Shown: positions 22,942 through 27,431 of the stretch, piece after piece | Position numbering within the stretch: the first letter of the stretch is position 1 | Layout: every line of letters begins with the position of its first letter | From: Actinomycetes bacterium | GTDB taxonomy: Bacteria > Actinomycetota > Actinomycetes > Actinomycetales > Cellulomonadaceae | Length of the DNA stretch: 27,431 nt | Assembly: GCA_023432565.1 (NCBI GenBank) | Contig: JAEYUL010000085.1 | Span: 1-27,431 of the forward strand | Direction of reading: 5' to 3' | The notes under the pieces: generated by a model | Seen by the model: only the letters and a program-made list of their open reading frames with translations | What the model was told of the DNA's origin: nothing | Database searches by the model: none | Program-made: the position numbers and the translations under genes

Positions 22942-25302
22942 GTGACCGAGGACCTGGCCGCGCCCACCGCAGGCGACCGCTCGCCGCAGCCGTCAGCGGG
23001 GTCGTCGGCAGGGCAGGCGTCGACCGCGTCCGGCGAGCAGAACGGCTCGTCGGGCTCGCGCGTGCGCGCCGCTCTCACCCGCCTCGGGGGGACCCGAGGG
23101 CCGGCCTACCCGGCGCTCGAGCCCGTGCTGCAGGCCGCGCGCGCGAACCACCCGAAGGCCGACCTCTCGACGGTCGAGCGCGCGTACGTCGTGGCGGAAC
23201 GCGCCCACCGCGGCCAGCTGCGCAAGAGCGGCGACCCGTACATCACGCACCCCGTGGCGGTCGCGACGATCCTGGCCGAGCTCGGCATGACCCCGTCCAC
23301 GCTGGTGGCCGCGCTGCTCCACGACACGGTCGAGGACACCGAGTATTCCCTGGAGCAGCTGCGTCGCGAGTTCGGGCCCGAGGTCGCGATGCTCGTGGAC
23401 GGCGTCACGAAGCTCGACAAGGTCACCTACGGCGACGCGGCGCAGGCTGAGACCGTGCGCAAGATGGTCGTCGCGATGGCGCACGACATCCGCGTGCTGG
23501 TCATCAAGCTGGCCGACCGGCTGCACAACGCGCGCACGTGGAAGTTCGTGCCCGCGGCCTCCGCGGAGAAGAAAGCCCGCGAGACGCTCGAGATCTACGC
23601 GCCTCTGGCTCACCGGCTCGGCATGAACACCATCAAGTGGGAGCTCGAGGACCTCTCGTTCGCGACGCTGTACCCGAAGGTGTACGACGAGATCGTGCAC
23701 CTCGTCGCCGAGCGGGCACCGGCCCGTGAGGAGTATCTCGCGGTCGTGCGCGACCAGGTCGGCGCGGACCTGAGGGCCGCCAAGATCAAGGCGACCGTGA
23801 CCGGCCGGCCGAAGCACTACTACTCGATCTACCAGAAGATGATCGTGCGGGGTCGCGACTTCGCGGACATCTACGACCTGGTGGGTGTGCGCGTCCTGGT
23901 CGACACGGTCCGGGACTGCTACGCGGCGCTCGGTGCGCTGCACGCGCGGTGGAACCCGGTGCCCGGCCGGTTCAAGGACTACATCGCGATGCCCAAGTTC
24001 AACCTCTACCAGTCGCTGCACACGACCGTGATCGGGCCGGGCGGCAAGCCCGTCGAGATCCAGATCCGCACGCACGACATGCACCGGCGCGCGGAGTACG
24101 GCGTCGCGGCGCACTGGAAGTACAAGGAGAACGCCAAGAACGCCTCCGACGACGGGCCGGCGAGCGGCGACATGACATGGCTGCGCCAGCTCGTCGACTG
24201 GCAGCGTGAGACGGCCGACCCCACCGAGTTCCTCGACTCGTTGCGCTTCGAGATCGCCGGATCGGAGGTCTACGTCTTCACGCCCAAGGGCGACGTGATC
24301 GCGCTGCCGCAGGGTTCGACTCCGGTCGACTTCGCGTACGCGGTCCACACCGAGGTCGGGCACCGCACCATGGGCGCACGGGTCAACGGGCGGCTCGTCC
24401 CGCTCGACTCGACGCTCGAGAACGGCGACGTCGTCGACGTGTTCACCTCGAAGTCCGAGACGGCCGGCCCGAGCCGGGACTGGCTGGGCTTCGTCAAGAG
24501 CCCCCGCGCCCGCAACAAGATCCGCCAGTGGTTCTCCAAGGAGCGCCGCGAGGAGGCGATCGAGCACGGCAAGGACTCGATCGCCAAGGCGATGCGTAAG
24601 CAGAACCTGCCCATGCAGCGGCTGCTGTCGCACGAGTCGCTGGTCGCGTTGGCGACCGAGATGCGCTTCCCCGACGTGTCCGCGCTGTACGCCGCGGTGG
24701 GTGAGGGTCAGGTCTCCGCGGCGAACGTGGTGCAGCGCCTCGTGCAGGCGCTGGGCGGTGAGACGGGTGCCGAGGAGGACCTGGCCGAGACCGCGCGGCC
24801 GGGCCCGACAGCCCGGCGTGTACGCACGGGCGACCCGGGGGTCGTGGTGCGCGGCGTCGACGACGTCTGGGTCAAGCTCGCGAAGTGCTGCACGCCCGTG
24901 CCTGGCGACGACATCGTCGGGTTCGTCACGCGAGGCGCCGGCGTCAGCGTGCACCGAAGCGACTGCATCAACGTCGAGCAGCTGCGCGCCCAGCCAGAGC
25001 GCATGGTCGAGGTCGAGTGGAGCCACACGTCGTCCTCGCTCTTCCTGGTGCAGATCCAGGTCGAGGCCCTGGACCGCGCGCGTCTGCTCTCGGACGTCAC
25101 GCGGGTCCTGTCGGACCACCACGTGAACATCCTCTCGGCATCGGTGTCGACGTCACGTGACCGCGTCGCGATGTCGCGTTTCGTCTTCGAGATGGCCGAG
25201 CCGTCGCACCTGACCTCGGTGCTCGCGGCGGTGCGCAAGATCGAGGGCGTGTTCGACGTCTACCGCCTCACGGGCGCGCGTCAGGACGACGCGCACCGCT
25301 GA
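22942..25302 (+). CDS. relA: Bifunctional (p)ppGpp synthetase/hydrolase (Rel/RSH)
   Basis: 786 aa ribosome-associated stringent-response enzyme. The order is a low-complexity N-terminus (1-55), then the HD hydrolase domain with His89, His103 and His127-Asp128 (ALLHDTVEDT) intact. The synthetase domain (about 285-385) follows with GRPKHYYSIYQKM and PGRFKDYIAMPK, then TGS (about 443-505), a helical region, the CCTPVPGDDIVGF zinc-finger/CC domain and a C-terminal ACT domain. The RFKD motif at 343-346 (RXKD rather than EXDD) and the intact HD residues indicate a two-way enzyme. GTG 22942 has GGAGGGAG 5 nt upstream; GTG 22918 is in frame but lacks a ribosome binding site. Confidence 0.97.
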   Translation: MTEDLAAPTAGDRSPQPSAGSSAGQASTASGEQNGSSGSRVRAALTRLGGTRGPAYPALEPVLQAARANHPKADLSTVERAYVVAERAHRGQLRKSGDPYITHPVAVATILAELGMTPSTLVAALLHDTVEDTEYSLEQLRREFGPEVAMLVDGVTKLDKVTYGDAAQAETVRKMVVAMAHDIRVLVIKLADRLHNARTWKFVPAASAEKKARETLEIYAPLAHRLGMNTIKWELEDLSFATLYPKVYDEIVHLVAERAPAREEYLAVVRDQVGADLRAAKIKATVTGRPKHYYSIYQKMIVRGRDFADIYDLVGVRVLVDTVRDCYAALGALHARWNPVPGRFKDYIAMPKFNLYQSLHTTVIGPGGKPVEIQIRTHDMHRRAEYGVAAHWKYKENAKNASDDGPASGDMTWLRQLVDWQRETADPTEFLDSLRFEIAGSEVYVFTPKGDVIALPQGSTPVDFAYAVHTEVGHRTMGARVNGRLVPLDSTLENGDVVDVFTSKSETAGPSRDWLGFVKSPRARNKIRQWFSKERREEAIEHGKDSIAKAMRKQNLPMQRLLSHESLVALATEMRFPDVSALYAAVGEGQVSAANVVQRLVQALGGETGAEEDLAETARPGPTARRVRTGDPGVVVRGVDDVWVKLAKCCTPVPGDDIVGFVTRGAGVSVHRSDCINVEQLRAQPERMVEVEWSHTSSSLFLVQIQVEALDRARLLSDVTRVLSDHHVNILSASVSTSRDRVAMSRFVFEMAEPSHLTSVLAAVRKIEGVFDVYRLTGARQDDAHR

Positions 25303-25899
25303 TCAGCGGGACGCGGGGGTTCGCCCCGCTGCCAGGGTCTCGACAGCGGCGTCCACGACTGTGTGGGCGCGTCTGACGTGGCGCCTGCCGGCCAGGGCGT
25401 CGAGGCGTCGCCGCACGGCCCGCAGGTCGAGCCCGAGCGCCGCGAGCTCGACGAGCCGCGCCACGGCGTCCTGCGGCGGGAGCCACCGGGCCACGTCCTC
25501 GGCGGTCCGCTCCGGCGTCGTCACGGCCGTGCCCGCGACCAGCAGCACGTCCGACGGGCCGAACACCGCCTCGGCGCACGTCCGGTCCGGCCGCGGTGCT
25601 GGACGCCGGACGCCGACCGGGACCAGGACGCACGCCCGAGCAGGTGGCCGCGTCCCCGTGTGCACCCACGCCGCGCTGTCCCGGCCGAGCACGCCGTGGC
25701 GGGGGAGGGCAGGGCTCAGGGCGAGCGCCCTGTCGCCCTCACCGGCCGGCTCGTCGCCCGTCACCGCGACGCCGTCCGTCAGTGCCACCAAGACCCCGTC
25801 GCGCATCATCCCCGCCCACGCCGCGGACGAGGTCGCGTCCCGTCGGACGAGCCTCGGCAGGACGTGCTCGGCCGGGAGCAGCGAGAGGGCGTCGGTCAT
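25303..25899 (-). CDS. AbiEi antitoxin-like protein, orphan (function unknown)
   Basis: 198 aa. The N-terminus (about 8-45; EHVLPRLVRRD...AGMMRDGVLVALTDGVAVTG) looks like a degenerate winged helix. The middle (ALSPALPRHGVLGRDSAAWVHTG) and the C-terminal segment LLVAGTAVTTPERTAEDVARWLP resemble the AbiEi family of type IV antitoxin/regulator proteins, whose C-terminal hallmark is a similar T-x-x-R-T-x-x-D-x-A-R run. No AbiEii nucleotidyltransferase toxin is adjacent, so toxin-antitoxin function is not supported; a stand-alone regulator is as likely. The similarity is weak and judged by eye. The stop codon abuts the relA stop with no spacer. The start is ATG at 25899, without a clear ribosome binding site, 63 nt after the DUF349 gene. 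Confidence 0.65.
   Translation of the reverse strand: MTDALSLLPAEHVLPRLVRRDATSSAAWAGMMRDGVLVALTDGVAVTGDEPAGEGDRALALSPALPRHGVLGRDSAAWVHTGTRPPARACVLVPVGVRRPAPRPDRTCAEAVFGPSDVLLVAGTAVTTPERTAEDVARWLPPQDAVARLVELAALGLDLRAVRRRLDALAGRRHVRRAHTVVDAAVETLAAGRTPASR
25313..25329. terminator. Possible terminator at the relA / AbiEi-like convergence
   Basis: GCGGGG-GTTCG-CCCCGC forms a 6-bp stem with a 5-nt loop; an overlapping AGCGGG/CCCGCT pair (25305/25330) is an alternative. It lies within the last codons of the minus-strand gene, and is the only candidate stop signal for relA. Confidence 0.35.
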
Positions 25900-25962
25900 C
25901 CGGTGAGGATGCCCGACGCCCTCTCGTCGTGCGGGAGGCCTGTGGACGACGGTCCCGGTCGA

Positions 25963-27348
25963 TCAGCCGCGCGCGTCCTGCGCGGCGCGCTGCACCTGCT
26001 CGAGCCACGCACGACGCGCGTCGAGGGCGGCCTGCGCCTCGGCGATGCGCCGCTCGTCCTTGGCGGCCTTGGCCTTCTCGAGATCCTTCTCGAGGCCGAC
26101 GATCGCCTGCTCGAGCTGCGCGGCCGCACCCTCAGCGCGTGCGCGCGTCTCGGGGTTGGTCCGAGCCCACTGCTTCTGCTCGGCGTCGCGGATGGCCGTC
26201 TCGACGGCCCGCAGCCGCCCCTCGACACGCTGGATGTCGGCGCGCGGCACCTTGCCCGCCGCCTCCCAGCGGTCCTGGATGCCGCGGATCGCCTGCTTGG
26301 CGGCGGCGAGATCGGTGACGGGCACGAGCGCTTCCGCCTCGACGAGCAGGGCCTCCTTGACCTCGAGGTTGGCCGCGAACTCGGCGTCGGTCGCCGCGTT
26401 CTGAGCGTCCCGCGCCGCGAAGAAGGCGTCCTGTGCGGCGCGGAAGCGCGCCCACAGCGCGTCGTCGTCCGCCCGGCTGGCCCGGCCCGCCGCCTTCCAC
26501 TGCGCCATCAGGTCACGGAACGCGCCCGCGGTGGCGCCCCAGTCGGTGCTCGTCTGCAGGCGCTCGGCCTCGGCGACGAGGCGCTCCTTGGCGGCCTTCG
26601 CTGCGGCGTTCGACTGCTCGAGCTCGGCGAAGAAGTGCCGCCGCTCACGGTCGAACGTGGTGCGCGCGTGGCTGAACCGCTTCCACAGCGCCTCTTCGGT
26701 CGGTCGGTCGAGGCGCGGGCCGCTGCGCTGGGCGTCCTTCCACTGGTCGAGCAGCGCACGCAGCTGCTCGCCGGCGGGGCGCCACTGGATGCGGCTGGGG
26801 TCCGTCTGGGCGATCTTCTCGGCCTGCTCGACGATCGCCGTGCGCGCCTGCACGGCGGCGGCGCGCGCAGCCTGGCGCTCGGCCTCCGCGCGTGCCCGCC
26901 GCTCGGCAGCGACACCGCGCAGCGCGTCGAGCCGGGCCCGTAGCGCGTCGAGGTCGCCGACGGCCGCCGGCTCGGCGGTCTCCTCGGTGAGCTTGGCGAG
27001 GGTCTGGTCGATCTCCTTGACCGACAGGTCGGTCGCGCTGAGCCGGGCCTCGAACACGGCGACCTTCGCCTGCAGGTCCAGGAAACGCCGGACGTAGAAC
27101 GCCAGCGCCTCCTCGGCCGGAGCGCCCGGGTACTGTCCGACGACGCGCTCGCCCGCGGCCTCGCGGACGCGGACCGTGCCGTCCGCGTCGACCGAGCCGA
27201 ACGTGGCGGCGTGCGCAGCCTCCGCGGCGTCGACCGGCGGAACCGGCGCGACCGGTGCGACCGCCGGAGCGGCGGCCGCTGCCGCCACGGCGGGAGTCGC
27301 GGCGGGGGGGCGGGGGACGGGGCGCGGGCTATCTGGTCGCCGCACCAC
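25963..27348 (-). CDS. DUF349-domain protein, 5' end disrupted or uncertain
   Basis: About 460 aa in the window. A Pro/Ala-rich N-terminus (PRPVPRPPAATPAVAA...) is followed by a conserved FGSVDADGTVRV...GERVVGQYPG region, a coiled coil (FLDLQAKVAVFEARL on), and three DUF349 repeats. The repeats are recognisable by W-x-P/G...LLDQWKDAQRSG, DLMAQWKAAGRAS and GIQDRWEAAGKVP, each followed by a W-or-R-x-RF/RL helix. A Glu/Ala/Lys-rich C-terminal coiled coil ends the protein. Function of DUF349 proteins is not established. The reading frame stays open to 27426, but upstream of about 27330 the DNA encodes part of a mannosyltransferase in another frame, so the native start is probably missing. GTG 27348 is the nearest start in frame; it lies inside the foreign stretch. 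Confidence 0.85.
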   Translation of the reverse strand: MVRRPDSPRPVPRPPAATPAVAAAAAAPAVAPVAPVPPVDAAEAAHAATFGSVDADGTVRVREAAGERVVGQYPGAPAEEALAFYVRRFLDLQAKVAVFEARLSATDLSVKEIDQTLAKLTEETAEPAAVGDLDALRARLDALRGVAAERRARAEAERQAARAAAVQARTAIVEQAEKIAQTDPSRIQWRPAGEQLRALLDQWKDAQRSGPRLDRPTEEALWKRFSHARTTFDRERRHFFAELEQSNAAAKAAKERLVAEAERLQTSTDWGATAGAFRDLMAQWKAAGRASRADDDALWARFRAAQDAFFAARDAQNAATDAEFAANLEVKEALLVEAEALVPVTDLAAAKQAIRGIQDRWEAAGKVPRADIQRVEGRLRAVETAIRDAEQKQWARTNPETRARAEGAAAQLEQAIVGLEKDLEKAKAAKDERRIAEAQAALDARRAWLEQVQRAAQDARG

Positions 27349-27431
27349 TCGGAGACGTAGGTGAGGACGTCGACGTCGTCCCCGATCCGGCGCATCAGGC
27401 GGCGCACGACGGGGACCCGGGCCCACCAGAC
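27322..27431 (-). pseudogene. Fragment of a PimB'-like GT4 mannosyltransferase, abutting DUF349 out of frame
   Basis: Read on the minus strand from the window edge, the first 36 or so codons give VWWARVPVVRRLMRR followed by IGDDVDVLTYVSEWCG and DQIARA. This matches the mid-protein region of GDP-mannose-dependent PimB' (mycobacterial Rv2188c: GHEVGWSMLPVARSVLRRIG, then DVVTFVSSYTRSR), as recalled, not searched. The frame then runs into low-complexity sequence that makes better sense as the DUF349 N-terminus one frame away. The last part uses ATA for Ile, an oddity in such GC-rich DNA, right at the presumed join (27330/27331). It is either a genomic deletion/rearrangement scar or an assembly chimera at a contig end. 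Confidence 0.6.

Noticed and set aside
1..27431. CRISPR array, insertion sequence or prophage
   Set aside because: No regularly spaced repeats, transposase, integrase or phage structural motifs are seen on either strand.

Overview
The window is chromosomal DNA of a very GC-rich actinobacterium. Evidence is the almost exclusive G/C at third codon positions, frequent GTG starts, tRNAs mostly without an encoded CCA, long GC hairpin terminators without U-tracts, an SsgA-family gene, and mycobacterium-like gene order (thrS, HIT, pgsA, PatA-like acyltransferase, pimA, then pdxS, pdxT, yebC, ruvCAB, yajC, secDF, apt, relA). Protein character and the DUF349 gene beside relA suggest Cellulomonas or a close micrococcalean relative; this is inference, not a database result. 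The odd length, the truncated tRNA at the left edge and a broken gene at the right edge suggest the window may be a whole draft contig.

Layout. 1-291: tRNA-Gly (partial), tRNA-Cys, tRNA-Val and a terminator. 321-1938 (minus): an NAD(P)HX dehydratase and a histidine phosphatase. 2070-4056 (plus): pabB-pabC, for p-aminobenzoate and folate. 4132-4560 (minus): an SsgA-like cell-division/sporulation regulator, followed by a 368-bp intergenic stretch with perfect palindromes. 4929-5000: a second tRNA-Val. 5271-11427: thrS followed by a tightly coupled operon for phosphatidylinositol (mannoside) synthesis (HIT, pgsA, acyltransferase, pimA, LemA-like membrane protein). 11726-15257: the two PLP synthase subunits, pdxS and pdxT, separated by a NUDIX hydrolase and a PLP-dependent aminotransferase; yebC follows pdxT and ends at a 19-bp hairpin. 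16143-18489: ruvC, ruvA, ruvB. 18620-22817: yajC, secD, secF (Sec translocon accessory complex) and apt. 22942-25302: a bifunctional (p)ppGpp synthetase/hydrolase. 25303-27348 (minus): an orphan AbiEi-like protein and a DUF349 protein.

Nearly all genes are housekeeping genes, and no mobile element, phage, CRISPR array or defence island is visible. The unexplained items are: a scar at the right edge where a PimB'-like mannosyltransferase fragment runs out of frame into the DUF349 gene; a perfect 16-bp hairpin inside the 5' end of the NUDIX reading frame; perfect palindromes upstream of the SsgA-like gene; a LexA-like box between ruvC and ruvA; operator-like repeats before the aminotransferase; and a recurring -10 element exactly 6 nt before several start codons, which points to leaderless mRNAs.
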